A stretch of 47,545 bases of DNA from Bacteroidales bacterium (lineage in GTDB: Bacteria > Bacteroidota > Bacteroidia > Bacteroidales > F082), in contig JAKSNA010000023.1 of assembly GCA_024400295.1 (NCBI GenBank), positions 1-47,545 on the forward strand. Reading direction: 5' to 3'. Every line of letters starts with the position of its first letter. Within the stretch, counting starts at the first letter, position 1. Made by a program: the position numbers and the translations under genes. Below the pieces are notes generated by a model. That model had not been told where the DNA came from. It worked only from the letters and a program-made list of their open reading frames with translations, and ran no database searches. Positions 1 through 7,396 of the stretch are shown in pieces.

Positions 1-355
1 GGGCGGTGACGGTTGCGCCGCCGTCGTTTGTGACGTTGCCGCCGCCTGTGGCTGTCGTCGGCGCGATGTCTGTTATTTCAGATGTTGTTACTGTCGGTAA
101 GAGAATCTGTTGCGCCGTCGTGAACGTTTCCGGATTTCCGTAGGCCGTCCCGGCGGAGTTTGTCGCATACGCCCTCACGTAGTATGTCGTGTTTGGTGTC
201 AGTCCGGTCATCGAGGAGGTGAAAGTTCCCGTCCCCGTGCCGTTAGAGGTGTGCGGGTCGGAGACCGTCGGGTTGGGCGACGTGCTCCAGCAGATGCCGC
301 GGGCGGTGACGGTTGCGCCGCCGTCGTTTGTGACGTTGCCGCCGCCTGTGGCTGT
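1..355 (-). repeat. 300-base internal repeat of the Fn3-like lipoprotein gene
   Basis: Positions 1-55 and 301-355 are identical base for base, and the similarity continues more loosely on both sides. The offset is exactly 300 bases (100 codons), so the repeat keeps frame. Such DNA-level identity between protein repeats points to recent duplication or homogenisation. The first copy is cut by the window edge. Confidence 0.85.
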
Positions 356-2584
356 TGTCTGCGCGATGTCGGTCACTTCGGCTGTGGTGACAGTCGGGAG
401 CGTTGGCGATGTGAGCAGTTGATTTACAGTCCCGTTGCCGACAAGTCCGTTGTTGTTCTTGGCGTATGCCACGAAGTAATAGTTGGTATTCGGTTGCAGA
501 CCGTCAACGCCGCAGCTGAAAGTCATGCCAGGTGTGCAGTCTGCCCTCTCCGTCAGGGCATCCGCATTAGTTCCCCACATGAACCAGCATTCGGTGATGC
601 CGATGCCGTGGTCGTCGTTCACGCGGCCGTTCATCGTGGCTGAATTGGTCGTTATTGCCGTCGCGTCGAGTGTCTCGACATCCGGTGTCTCGTTGTTTGT
701 GGTGAAATGTTCTATGCCGCCGTTGCCTGTCTCGTCGTATTCATTCTTTGCGAAAGCCTGGAACGAATATGTATGTTCGTTTGCCAGGCCGGTGAGTGTC
801 CCGCTGAAGGCTGTCCCCGCCGTGCAGTCGAGCCTGTTTGTCATGGTGTTGTCGCTGTCACCCCATATAATCCAGCATTCGGTGATGTCGCAGCCGTAGT
901 TGTTGGTGACGTTTCCGCTCACCGTCGCGCTGCTGCCGGTGATGCCGCTTGCTTGGTTTGTCGTCACGTCAGGAGCCTGATGCATTATCATTGTATGTAA
1001 TCCCAGTGCCTCTCCGTACCCTGTTTTTCCGGCCTGGTTCTTTGCGTAGGCCCTCACGTAATAACTTGTGCCTGACTCAAGATCGGTGACCTCTGAAGTG
1101 AAGTCGGCTGTACCGGTGCCGTCTTCGGTGTATCCGAGGCAGTTGCCCAACGTCGGGTTCTCAAATGTCGCCCAGCACACGCCTTTCTTGATGATTGGCG
1201 AGTTGCCGTCGGTGATGCCGTAGCCGCCGCTGTTGGCTGTCGTCGTGGTTATGTTTGACGGGCCTGTGGTGTGTATCGTCGGCTCGGTAATCTCAATAAG
1301 TGTGGTGAAACTCTCGATGCCGCCGTAGAATGTCTGTGCGTATCCCGTGAATGTCGCGTAGGCCTTATAATAATAGGTGGTGTTTGGCGTGAGACCTGTC
1401 AGTGCCGCCTCGAACGGGTCGGACTGTGAGGTGCAGTCGGCGTCTTTGTCCAAATCGTTGATGTCGGTGCCGTACAGGAATCCTTTCTTTATCGGGTTCT
1501 CTGTGCCGTCGTAATAGACGCGGCCTTTGATTGTGGCCGAGTTTGTCGTCACGTCGGCGCTCGAAAGCGTGAAGACCTGTGGGTCGGGGGTCGGGGGAAT
1601 CGACAGCGTGGTGAAGCTCACCTCGTTGCCGAGCCGTCTGCCGAGTTCGTTTTCGGCGTAGGCTCTCGCATAATATGTCGTACCCGGCTCTATGCCGTCT
1701 GAGACGTTGAGGCTGAAGCCGCTCACGCTGTATGCCGCCGGTCTGGTGATGCCGCCGAGGGTGTCGTGTGAAGTGCTGTACCAGAAGCCGCAGCCTGTCA
1801 CCGGCTTGTTGCCGTCGTCGGTCACCACGCCCGACAGCATGGCGGAATACTGCCCGATGGTCGTTTCATCAACAGCATTGGTGATGACGGTCGGAAGTGC
1901 GTAAACAATCTGCCCGAGTGTGGTGAACGTCTTCTGCTCGCCGTAACACGTTGTGTCATTGTCCGTCGCGTATGCCCTGACGTAATATTTCGTCTCTTTT
2001 TCAAGTCCTGTCATGGTACTCGTGAATGCGCCGGGTCCGCCGCCGTCAACCGTCTTGCCGGTGCAGTCGTCCAATGACGGGTTCTCCGACAGTCCGTAGC
2101 ACACGCCGCGGGCGATAACATTTGAGCCTCCCTCGCTGACGACCTCGCCGCCGCACACCGCGCATGTGTCGGCGATGCTGCTCACCTCGGCGGTCGTTAC
2201 CACCAAATCCGTCACTGTCGGTTCGTCCAATGTCCTGAAAGTTCCGGTCTCGGTCCACATCCTTGTTATTCCGTTGTCAAGCTCGAATCTGTAGAAATAT
2301 GTCGTGGCCGGCTTCAGTCCATCGGCTGTGGCTTTCAGTACGCCGTTGTCAAACTGCGCCGCAAGCGACACGGCGTTTTCGAGTTCGCTGTTGTCGGAAT
2401 ACTGTAGTCGCGCCGACTTCAGCGTGTAATCGTATGTGTATGTGGCTTCGATGCTCACCTCGTCGCTGCCTGTTGTGACTGTCGCCTCGCCGATTTCGAT
2501 CTGGTATGTCTCGACTTTATCAACTTTCCTGCATCCGGCAAAAACGAGCAGCAAAGACAGTAATATATATGTTATATTTTTCAT
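1..2584 (-). CDS. Large fibronectin type III-like repeat surface lipoprotein (3' end outside window)
   Basis: An open frame runs without a stop from an ATG at 2584 to the window edge, giving at least 861 residues. The N-terminus is a lipoprotein signal (MKNITYILLSLLLVFAGC), with Cys18 as the predicted lipidated residue. The rest is a chain of roughly 90-100-residue beta-sandwich repeats with the recurring phrases GVCYG/GICWST, NPT, GTGTFTSSMTGL, TTYYVRAYA and AYG. This is the pattern of fibronectin III-like repeats in Bacteroidetes surface proteins. A second repeat subtype (TECWFMWG, LTGLxxNxxYxFxAYAKN) occupies the region around 420-1000. It lies 10 bases after the barrel-like gene at 2595-3287, so the two form one operon. 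The role is probably adhesive or structural at the cell surface; no catalytic domain is visible in the part present. Confidence 0.88.
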   Translation of the reverse strand, partial: MKNITYILLSLLLVFAGCRKVDKVETYQIEIGEATVTTGSDEVSIEATYTYDYTLKSARLQYSDNSELENAVSLAAQFDNGVLKATADGLKPATTYFYRFELDNGITRMWTETGTFRTLDEPTVTDLVVTTAEVSSIADTCAVCGGEVVSEGGSNVIARGVCYGLSENPSLDDCTGKTVDGGGPGAFTSTMTGLEKETKYYVRAYATDNDTTCYGEQKTFTTLGQIVYALPTVITNAVDETTIGQYSAMLSGVVTDDGNKPVTGCGFWYSTSHDTLGGITRPAAYSVSGFSLNVSDGIEPGTTYYARAYAENELGRRLGNEVSFTTLSIPPTPDPQVFTLSSADVTTNSATIKGRVYYDGTENPIKKGFLYGTDINDLDKDADCTSQSDPFEAALTGLTPNTTYYYKAYATFTGYAQTFYGGIESFTTLIEITEPTIHTTGPSNITTTTANSGGYGITDGNSPIIKKGVCWATFENPTLGNCLGYTEDGTGTADFTSEVTDLESGTSYYVRAYAKNQAGKTGYGEALGLHTMIMHQAPDVTTNQASGITGSSATVSGNVTNNYGCDITECWIIWGDSDNTMTNRLDCTAGTAFSGTLTGLANEHTYSFQAFAKNEYDETGNGGIEHFTTNNETPDVETLDATAITTNSATMNGRVNDDHGIGITECWFMWGTNADALTERADCTPGMTFSCGVDGLQPNTNYYFVAYAKNNNGLVGNGTVNQLLTSPTLPTVTTAEVTDIAQTTATGGGNVTNDGGATVTARGICWSTSPNPTVSDPHTSNGTGTGTFTSSMTGLTPNTTYYVRAYATNSAGTAYGNPETFTTAQQILLPTVTTSEITDIAPTTATGGGNVTNDGGATVTA

Positions 2585-2594
2585 AATCAATTAT

Positions 2595-3287
2595 TTAAAA
2601 CGAATAACCGACACCTATTTTAGCTTCGAGTTTGTTAAAGTCTGTCGCCACGGCGTCGGCCGAGACGACGATTGAGCCGAAGCTGCACTGTATGCCCAAC
2701 GATGTGTCGAGACCTTTCTGGCAATTCACTTTGTCCTTAAACCATTGTCCGTCGGTGGCCTCATAGCACATTTCGTCGATGCCGTAGCCTGCTCCGACAC
2801 GCAGTGCCACGGGTCGCGCCACCCTGAACAGGATTCCCGCCATGAGCGAGAGACGCGTGTCCCTTCTGTAGTCGTCGCCCTTGAGGAAGGGTTTCGTCTC
2901 CGCCGCGTTGTCGCGGTCGAACTCGCCGTCGGTGCCGAACGACTTGAAGTTGGGACTGCTCATCACGCTCACGAACCACCCGAAGCGGCGCATCATGCCG
3001 AAGGTCACGCCGAACGCCGCCGACGGTTTCATGGAATACGACATATTGACGGTCACAAAAGTCTCCCTCTGGTATCCCGACCTCCCGAATCCGAAGTCGG
3101 AACAGTCATAAGCCCTTGATTTCCTGTTCTTTTTATACGGCAGGTAACCGTGGTTCCTTATGGATTTTTTTGACATGACGGCGCGTGTGCCTGTCTCCGA
3201 ACGGTACGCGTCTTTTTTTCCGCCGTTTTGCGAGAATGCGCACAGCGATGTGGCAATCAGAAAAACAAGTAATACTATCTTCTTCAT
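2595..3287 (-). CDS. Secreted barrel-like outer-membrane protein, function unknown
   Basis: Encodes 230 residues. An N-terminal signal peptide (about residues 1-20, hydrophobic core then AFSQ) is followed by a basic linker (YLPYKKNRKSRAY) and alternating glycine- and aromatic-rich segments that look like beta strands. The protein ends in IGVGYSF, a typical outer-membrane beta-barrel C-terminus with a final aromatic. Size suggests a small barrel of perhaps eight strands. It is the first gene of an operon with the Fn3-like lipoprotein, so it may help display or anchor that protein; this is inference. I do not recognise a named family. Its promoter and a 10-base homopolymer lie just upstream. 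Confidence 0.8.
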   Translation of the reverse strand: MKKIVLLVFLIATSLCAFSQNGGKKDAYRSETGTRAVMSKKSIRNHGYLPYKKNRKSRAYDCSDFGFGRSGYQRETFVTVNMSYSMKPSAAFGVTFGMMRRFGWFVSVMSSPNFKSFGTDGEFDRDNAAETKPFLKGDDYRRDTRLSLMAGILFRVARPVALRVGAGYGIDEMCYEATDGQWFKDKVNCQKGLDTSLGIQCSFGSIVVSADAVATDFNKLEAKIGVGYSF

Positions 3288-3321
3288 CAGTTTCTTTTTA
3301 CAAAAACATACAATCCTGAAA

Positions 3322-3331
3322 GGGGGGGGGG
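3322..3331. repeat. G10/C10 homopolymer in the leader of the Fn3 operon
   Basis: Ten consecutive G on the plus strand (C on the transcribed minus strand) lie between the -7 box at 3343-3350 and the start codon at 3287. The tract would fall just after the expected transcription start. Homopolymers of this length are prone to slipped-strand length change. Confidence 0.9.
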
Positions 3332-3342
3332 ATTTCAGCGTG

Positions 3343-3375
3343 CAAATTTACGAAAAAAACATTTGCATTTCCAAA
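3343..3375 (-). promoter_or_regulatory. Bacteroidetes promoter for the barrel/Fn3 operon
   Basis: Minus strand: -33 box TTTG (3375-3372), 21-base spacer, -7 box TAAATTTG (3350-3343) followed by CAC. This fits the Bacteroidetes sigma factor consensus (TTTG, 19-21 bases, TAnnTTTG). The start codon is 56 bases downstream of the -7 box. Confidence 0.75.
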
Positions 3376-3378
3376 ATA

Positions 3379-3403
3379 AAGTGTATAGTATTATCATACA
3401 CTT
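3379..3403 (-). terminator. Hairpin at the end of the YqaA-like gene
   Basis: AAGTGTAT (3379-3386) pairs with ATACACTT (3396-3403) across a 9-base loop; on the minus strand it is followed by TATTTTGG. The stop codon of the upstream gene (3396-3394) lies inside the hairpin. The -33 box of the next operon begins only a few bases later. Confidence 0.55.
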
Positions 3404-3834
3404 GGTACGACATACATCCACACCAGGAACCTCGCGGCTCTTCCGATGAGCATATAGACGGCGCATTGGAAGGGCTTCGTCTTGTAGAAGCCGAGCGCGA
3501 TGGCGAAGGCGTCGCCCACGATGGGAAGCCACGCGAGAAGTCCGAGGTATGGGCCGTACTTATCGACTTTGACCTTCTGCCTTTCAAGCGTCTCGCGTTT
3601 TACGTGAAGCCATCTCTCGATCCACTGCCACTTCCCGATCCAGCCGATGCCATACGATGTCATGCCGCCGAGCCAGTTGCCCGCCGTGGCCAAGATGAAG
3701 CACAGCCACGGCCTTCCGCCAGCCACCAATATCCCGATAATCAACGCGTCGGCGGAGAAAGGAACCACCGTGGAGGCGAGAAACGAACCGAGAAACAGCC
3801 CGAGGTAACCCCAGCTCTGAAGGAAGTCGATCAT
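3394..3834 (-). CDS. YqaA-family inner-membrane protein (DedA-like / SNARE-associated superfamily)
   Basis: Encodes 146 residues with about four hydrophobic segments. The amphipathic N-terminus MIDFLQSWGYLGLFLGSFLAST, the motif STVVPFSADALI, and G-N-W-LGGMTSYGIGW followed by KYGPYLGLLAWLPIVGDAFAIALGFY match the small YqaA branch of the DedA-like membrane family. Members are thought to act in membrane lipid or undecaprenyl-phosphate transport, but the exact substrate of YqaA proteins is not settled. An in-frame ATG exists 42 bases upstream at 3876, but it precedes the -7 box at 3860-3853 and would not be transcribed from it, so the start at 3834 is preferred. The gene is monocistronic and divergent from the DUF4160 gene. 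Confidence 0.82.
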   Translation of the reverse strand: MIDFLQSWGYLGLFLGSFLASTVVPFSADALIIGILVAGGRPWLCFILATAGNWLGGMTSYGIGWIGKWQWIERWLHVKRETLERQKVKVDKYGPYLGLLAWLPIVGDAFAIALGFYKTKPFQCAVYMLIGRAARFLVWMYVVPSV

Positions 3835-3852
3835 CTTGTCAGATTTTTTTCG

Positions 3853-3860
3853 CAAAAATA
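3853..3860 (-). promoter_or_regulatory. -7 box TATTTTTG for the YqaA-like gene
   Basis: TATTTTTG followed by CG on the minus strand, 18 bases before the preferred ATG at 3834. No convincing -33 box at the usual spacing. It decides the start codon against the longer reading frame. Confidence 0.6.
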
Positions 3861-3903
3861 GTTCAAAAACCATCAAAAAAAGTGTTTTTTGAAAAAAAAT
3901 CAG

Positions 3904-3911
3904 TACTTTTG
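3904..3911 (+). promoter_or_regulatory. -7 box TACTTTTG for the DUF4160/DUF2442 pair
   Basis: TACTTTTG followed by CACC, a close match to the Bacteroidetes -7 consensus, 21 bases before the start at 3933. It is back to back with the YqaA promoter, 43 bases away. Confidence 0.65.
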
Positions 3912-3932
3912 CACCTTGAAAAAATTAAGATG

Positions 3933-4190
3933 ATGCCAGAAATTAGTTCTTTTTACGGAATTGTCATTTACATGTATATCAGTGATCATCAACCTCCGCA
4001 TTTCCATGTGAAATACAATGAATATGAATGCTGGATTACTATTGAAGACGGTGTGATTACGGGAAAACTGCCGCGCCGGGCGATTCGTCTCGTATATGAA
4101 TGGCTCGATTTACATAAGAATGAATTGTTGGATAACTGGAACAGGCTTCAGAACAGCGAGGCTCCGATGAAGATAGTTCCGTTAATTTAA
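3933..4190 (+). CDS. DUF4160 domain protein (first pair)
   Basis: Encodes 85 residues and matches the DUF4160 pattern: MPEISSFYGIVIYMY, then DHQPPHFHVKY, then an acidic beta hairpin (ITIEDGVITGKLP) and a C-terminal helix (YEWLDLHKNELLDNWNR). The longer frame from 3882 contains the -7 box and is rejected; ATG 3930 directly precedes 3933 and is an equal alternative. DUF4160 genes are commonly paired with DUF2442 genes, as here 4 bases downstream. The pair has been suspected of toxin-antitoxin-like behaviour, but no function is established. A second, diverged pair lies at 46899-47448. Confidence 0.85.
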   Translation: MPEISSFYGIVIYMYISDHQPPHFHVKYNEYECWITIEDGVITGKLPRRAIRLVYEWLDLHKNELLDNWNRLQNSEAPMKIVPLI

Positions 4191-4194
4191 TAAT

Positions 4195-4449
4195 ATGGAA
4201 AAAGAAATTGCAATATTGAAAATCATTGGAGTTCAATATGTTAATGAATACAAACTGTTGCTGACATTCAACGATGGCAAGGTTCGTCTGTGCGATTTCG
4301 AGCCTCTTTCCCGCAAAGGGATTTGCACCAAACTTCAAAATATGGAGTATTTCAAGAACTTCAGGCTTGACCCTTTCTCTGTCGATTGGAACAATGAAAT
4401 CGGGTTCGCGCCTGAATTTCTTTACGAGAACAGTGTTGAGGTCAAATAG
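4195..4449 (+). CDS. DUF2442 domain protein (first pair)
   Basis: Encodes 84 residues. It has the DUF2442 layout: a first strand with a Val-Asn-x-Tyr-x-Leu phrase (VNEYKLLLTFNDGKVRLCDF), a middle block (NMEYFKNFRLDPFSVDWNNEIGFAPEFLYENSV) and an acidic end. It starts 4 bases after the DUF4160 stop, so the two are translated from one message. DUF2442 proteins are small and of unknown activity. The gene converges on deoC, whose stop lies 2 bases away, with no terminator visible between them. Confidence 0.85.
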   Translation: MEKEIAILKIIGVQYVNEYKLLLTFNDGKVRLCDFEPLSRKGICTKLQNMEYFKNFRLDPFSVDWNNEIGFAPEFLYENSVEVK

Positions 4450-4451
4450 TT

Positions 4452-5294
4452 TTATTTCAACAGCTCTTCCATCACTTTCCCGGCCAGACGGCTCGTCCCG
4501 ACGCGGAAGAACCTGCTGTTGAGCCATCTGTCGCCTAAGATATCCTTCACTATATAATAATAGGTGAGTGCGTCTTCGACCGTTGACATGCCGCCCGCGG
4601 GCTTGAAGCCGACCATCTGCCCCGTCGCCTCGTAGTATTCCTTGATGGTGTCGCACATCACGATGGCCGCCATCGGCGTCGCCGCGACAGGCACTTTACC
4701 CGTCGAGGTCTTGATGAAATCGGCACCCGCCATAATCGCCAGCTCGCTGGCTTTGCGGATGTTGGCTGCGGTCTTCAGCTCGCCGGTCTCAAGGATCACC
4801 TTCAGGCGGACAGGCGGCTGGCAGATGTCGCGGATGCCCTGTATCTCGTTAAAGACGGTGTCGCAGTCGCCTTCAAGGAACGCGCCTCTTGAGATGACCA
4901 TATCGACCTCGTCGGCACCTTGTCCAACGCAATATTCCACCTCTTTCTTCTTCAGTTCAAACGGCATCTGCCCCGAGGGGAAGGCGCACGCCACCGTGGC
5001 GACGCGGATGCCGCTGCCTTTGAGAAGCTCCTTCGCCTGTTTCACGAAAGGACTGTAGATGCAAACCGCCGGGACGGAGAGATGCAGCCCGTTGTCCGCA
5101 AACGCCAACGCCTTTGCGCAGAACTCGTTGATTTTCTGTGTGTTGTCGAACGCCTCCAAAGTCGTGAAGTCGATGCTTTGGAATATTGTCTTCAGCGACT
5201 CGCGGCGGTCGCAGCTTTCGTTCTGTCTTTTCAGTATTGCCTCAATGCGTTGTTGAAGTTCCTCTTCGGTGTGGTTGTATTGCTTGAAATTCAT
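4452..5294 (-). CDS. deoC: Deoxyribose-phosphate aldolase
   Basis: Encodes 280 residues of the class I aldolase DeoC, which splits 2-deoxyribose 5-phosphate into glyceraldehyde 3-phosphate and acetaldehyde in deoxynucleoside breakdown (cytoplasm). The catalytic residues are visible: Asp131 in DEVDMVI, Schiff-base Lys195 in ADFIKTSTGK and Lys231 in VGFKPAGG. Lys165 in RLKVILETG is also conserved. An upstream in-frame extension of 44 codons reads through a 15-base tandem repeat and the promoter, giving a meaningless WLKRF repeat, so ATG 5294 is the start. The gene appears monocistronic. Confidence 0.95.
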   Translation of the reverse strand: MNFKQYNHTEEELQQRIEAILKRQNESCDRRESLKTIFQSIDFTTLEAFDNTQKINEFCAKALAFADNGLHLSVPAVCIYSPFVKQAKELLKGSGIRVATVACAFPSGQMPFELKKKEVEYCVGQGADEVDMVISRGAFLEGDCDTVFNEIQGIRDICQPPVRLKVILETGELKTAANIRKASELAIMAGADFIKTSTGKVPVAATPMAAIVMCDTIKEYYEATGQMVGFKPAGGMSTVEDALTYYYIVKDILGDRWLNSRFFRVGTSRLAGKVMEELLK

Positions 5295-5311
5295 GGCTTG
5301 AAAATTTTCCG

Positions 5312-5341
5312 CAAAAATAGTAAAAATAGTTTTTAACCAAA
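5312..5341 (-). promoter_or_regulatory. deoC promoter
   Basis: Minus strand: -33 TTTG (5341-5338), 18-base spacer, -7 TATTTTTG (5319-5312) followed by CGG. ATG is 17 bases beyond the -7 box. The -33 box touches the 15-base tandem repeat array at 5341-5395, so changes in repeat number would alter the DNA directly upstream of this promoter. Confidence 0.7.
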
Positions 5342-5395
5342 ACCAAAACCTTTTTAACCAAAACCTTTTTAACCAAAACCTTTTTAACCAAAACC
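5341..5395. repeat. 15-base tandem repeat, 3.7 copies
   Basis: The unit AACCAAAACCTTTTT is repeated exactly at 5341-5355, 5356-5370 and 5371-5385, with a partial fourth copy to 5395. A related copy of the same motif and of the sequence that follows it sits at the end of queA (about 21777-21810). There are no spacers, so it is not a CRISPR array. Confidence 0.92.
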
Positions 5396-5474
5396 ATAAC
5401 CCAAACCAAAACTCCACTCTCAACACTTAAAACTCTCTTAACTCTCCTCTCTACTCTCTTAACTGAAAAAATAT

Positions 5475-5627
5475 GAGTTTGCTCCACTCGCTGCGCTCGG
5501 TCGCAATGACGTTGTTTTTAAATAATTGATATTTAGTGGGTTGCGGCTTTGCCGCAACACACTAAATATTTTTGTTCCCCCAAGTGATGCCGTCCTTGTG
5601 AGCGACCGCAGGGAGTCGAACAATCCC
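5475..5627. repeat. Nested inverted-repeat element (MITE/REP-like)
   Basis: Imperfect arms of about 37 bases at 5475-5511 and 5591-5627 face each other; the left arm contains GCTGCGCTCGGTCGCAATGA and the right arm GTGAGCGACCGCAGGGAGTC. The wording resembles the widespread bacterial repeat with CATTGCGAGCGAAGCGAAGC. A second, tighter hairpin lies between the arms. No coding potential is evident. With the low-complexity DNA on both sides it fills the 480-base gap between deoC and the AAA/PD-(D/E)XK gene. Confidence 0.7.
5530..5568. repeat. 17-base-pair hairpin inside the inverted-repeat element
   Basis: TATTTAGTG (5530-5538) pairs with CACTAAATA (5560-5568), and GTTGCGGC (5540-5547) pairs with GCCGCAAC (5551-5558). 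There is one mismatch between the two blocks and a TTT loop. Flanked by T- and A-rich DNA, it could also stop transcription in either direction. Confidence 0.85.
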
Positions 5628-5693
5628 AAATTCCCCACTCTCCACCCTCAACTCTCAACACTTAAAACTCTTTTAACACTCCTCTCTCCTCTC

Positions 5694-5736
5694 TTAACTG
5701 AAAAAACTCCACTCTCAACTCTCCAAACTCCAAACT
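5694..5736 (+). repeat. Shared upstream flank of AAA/PD-(D/E)XK copy 1
   Basis: This 43-base block is identical to 21856-21898 upstream of the second AAA/PD-(D/E)XK gene. It is part of a pyrimidine-rich low-complexity stretch (about 5400-5470 and 5630-5736) built from variants of ACTCTCAACTCTCC and CTTTTAACT. A further shared block (5732-5756) includes the promoter. Confidence 0.85.
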
Positions 5737-5742
5737 TTTTAC

Positions 5743-5750
5743 TATTTTTG
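5743..5750 (+). promoter_or_regulatory. -7 box TATTTTTG of AAA/PD-(D/E)XK copy 1
   Basis: TATTTTTG followed by CAGCCG, 25 bases before the ATG at 5776. It lies in a 25-base block (5732-5756) identical to that upstream of copy 2 (21926-21950). No clear -33 box. Confidence 0.7.
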
Positions 5751-5775
5751 CAGCCGTAAAAAATTTCAGGCCGTT

Positions 5776-7332
5776 ATGAAATACCCGATAGGAAAACAGA
5801 CATTCAGCACACTCATCGAAGGCGGTTATGTATATGTTGACAAGACCGACCTCGTTTACCAGCTTGCACAGAAGGACATTTGCTTCCTGTGCCGCCCCCG
5901 CAGGTTCGGGAAATCGTTGTTAATATCAACATTAGAAAGCTATTTCAAAGGCGAGAAAGAACTTTTCAAAGGCTTGAAAATCGAGGAATTAGAGAAAGAA
6001 TGGACGCAGTATCCTGTGTTCAGGATAGACTTCGCGCAAGGCGGCTACGGTGTTGAAGGCGACCTCAAAAAGGAGATTGACAAATGCCTTACCAAGTGGG
6101 AACGCCAGCTTGGGATAGAGAAACAAATAGACAAGTTGGGGTCGAGGTTCTCCGACATTCTTGCCGAGGCGCACCGACAGACCGGCCGGAAATGCGTCGT
6201 CCTCATTGACGAATACGACAAGCCGCTTCTCGATGTCTTGATGGAGCCGATGGAGGCGGAGAACCGTGCCGTGCTGAAGGAGTTCTACGGCACGTTCAAG
6301 GTCGCGGACGAGCATCTCCGTTTCGTTCTGCTGACGGGCGTGACAAAGTTCTCGCAGGTGAGCGTTTTCAGCGGCTTCAACCAGCCGGAGGACATCAGCA
6401 TGAAGAGCGAGTTCGACGCGCTGTGCGGCATCACGAAAGACGAACTCACTGCATATTTCGATGACGAAATAGCGGCGATGGCGGAGAAAAAGAAGTGCTC
6501 AAAGGAAGAGATGTACATCCGCCTCAAAAAACAGTACGACGGCTATCACTTCTCGGAGGAGATGCTCGACATCTTCAACCCGTACAGCGTCCTCAACGCG
6601 TTGAAAAAAAAGAAAATAGACGAGTATTGGTTTGCGACAGGCACGCCGACATATCTCGTAAAACTCATCAACAGGCACAAGACCAATATCAGAGATATCG
6701 TGAGTCAGCAGTACGAGAAGAGCTATTTCATGGACTACAAAGCCGATGTCGAAGACCCTCTCGCCATGATTTACCAGAGCGGCTACCTCACGATAAAGGG
6801 CTATGAGAGTGTCGGCGGCACTTATTTCTACACCTTGGATTTCCCGAATGTGGAGGTGAAAAAAGGCTTCGTTGCGCTGCTTGCCAACGATTATTTCAAG
6901 ATGACCAACGTCCAGCAGCCCCTCGCACTGACGATAAACAAGGCGTTGATGCAAGGCCGCATAGACGACCTCCGCGACGAGCTGTCCTCGTTTTTGGCTT
7001 CAATCCCCTACGACGCGAACTACCAGGAACGCGTGTGGAGCTACGAGAGCCACTATCATTACACTTTTTACTTGATATTCAGACTTTTATCCTGCTATAC
7101 GACTTTGACAGAGAAAGCGAACTCACGTGGTCGCGCCGACATGATTGTTGAGACGGACGACTACGTTTACATCTTTGAATTTAAACTTGACGGCACGGCA
7201 GCCGAAGCCCTGAAGCAGATTGACGATAAAGGCTACGCCGAGCCTTACGCGGCTGACAGCAGGAAACTGTTTAAAATCGGAGTCGGGTTTTCAAGCGAGA
7301 AGAAGAACATCGACGAGTGGAGCGTGGTTTGA
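5776..7332 (+). CDS. AAA-ATPase-like / PD-(D/E)XK nuclease-like protein, copy 1
   Basis: Encodes 518 residues of the Bacteroidetes-abundant family combining an N-terminal AAA-ATPase-like domain with a C-terminal PD-(D/E)XK nuclease-like domain. Visible are a P-loop variant RPRRFGKS (residues 40-47), a Walker B strand VVLIDEYDKP with Asp145-Glu146, and the nuclease core SRGRAD (Asp455) with EFK (Glu468, Lys470). The opening MKYPIGxQTFxTLIExG-VYVDKT is a family signature. The biological role is unknown; nucleic-acid processing or defence are guesses. It is followed by a hairpin at 7397-7419. Gene and flanks are duplicated at 21967-23517, with one tract of 122 identical bases (6349-6470). Confidence 0.9.
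   Translation: MKYPIGKQTFSTLIEGGYVYVDKTDLVYQLAQKDICFLCRPRRFGKSLLISTLESYFKGEKELFKGLKIEELEKEWTQYPVFRIDFAQGGYGVEGDLKKEIDKCLTKWERQLGIEKQIDKLGSRFSDILAEAHRQTGRKCVVLIDEYDKPLLDVLMEPMEAENRAVLKEFYGTFKVADEHLRFVLLTGVTKFSQVSVFSGFNQPEDISMKSEFDALCGITKDELTAYFDDEIAAMAEKKKCSKEEMYIRLKKQYDGYHFSEEMLDIFNPYSVLNALKKKKIDEYWFATGTPTYLVKLINRHKTNIRDIVSQQYEKSYFMDYKADVEDPLAMIYQSGYLTIKGYESVGGTYFYTLDFPNVEVKKGFVALLANDYFKMTNVQQPLALTINKALMQGRIDDLRDELSSFLASIPYDANYQERVWSYESHYHYTFYLIFRLLSCYTTLTEKANSRGRADMIVETDDYVYIFEFKLDGTAAEALKQIDDKGYAEPYAADSRKLFKIGVGFSSEKKNIDEWSVV
6349..6470 (+). repeat. 122-base tract identical to AAA/PD-(D/E)XK copy 2
   Basis: Every base from 6349 to 6470 equals 22540-22661 in the second copy, including all third codon positions. 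The surrounding sequence of the two genes differs at many synonymous and non-synonymous sites. This is the pattern left by gene conversion. Confidence 0.9.
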
Positions 7333-7396
7333 GTTTGGAGTTTTGAGAGTGGAGAGTGGAGTTAAAAGAGTAAAGAGTAGGGAGGAGAGTTAAAAG

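Noticed and set aside
110..1000. Several plus-strand frames over the first 1 kb
   Set aside because: They mirror the repeat structure of the minus-strand Fn3-like lipoprotein, which has a lipobox start at 2584 and stays open to the window edge.
5341..5395. Possible CRISPR array
   Set aside because: The 15-base units are contiguous with no spacers and there are no cas genes in the window.
5295..5426. N-terminal extension of deoC with a WLKRF repeat
   Set aside because: The extension is a translation of the 15-base tandem repeat and of the promoter; known DeoC proteins do not have it.
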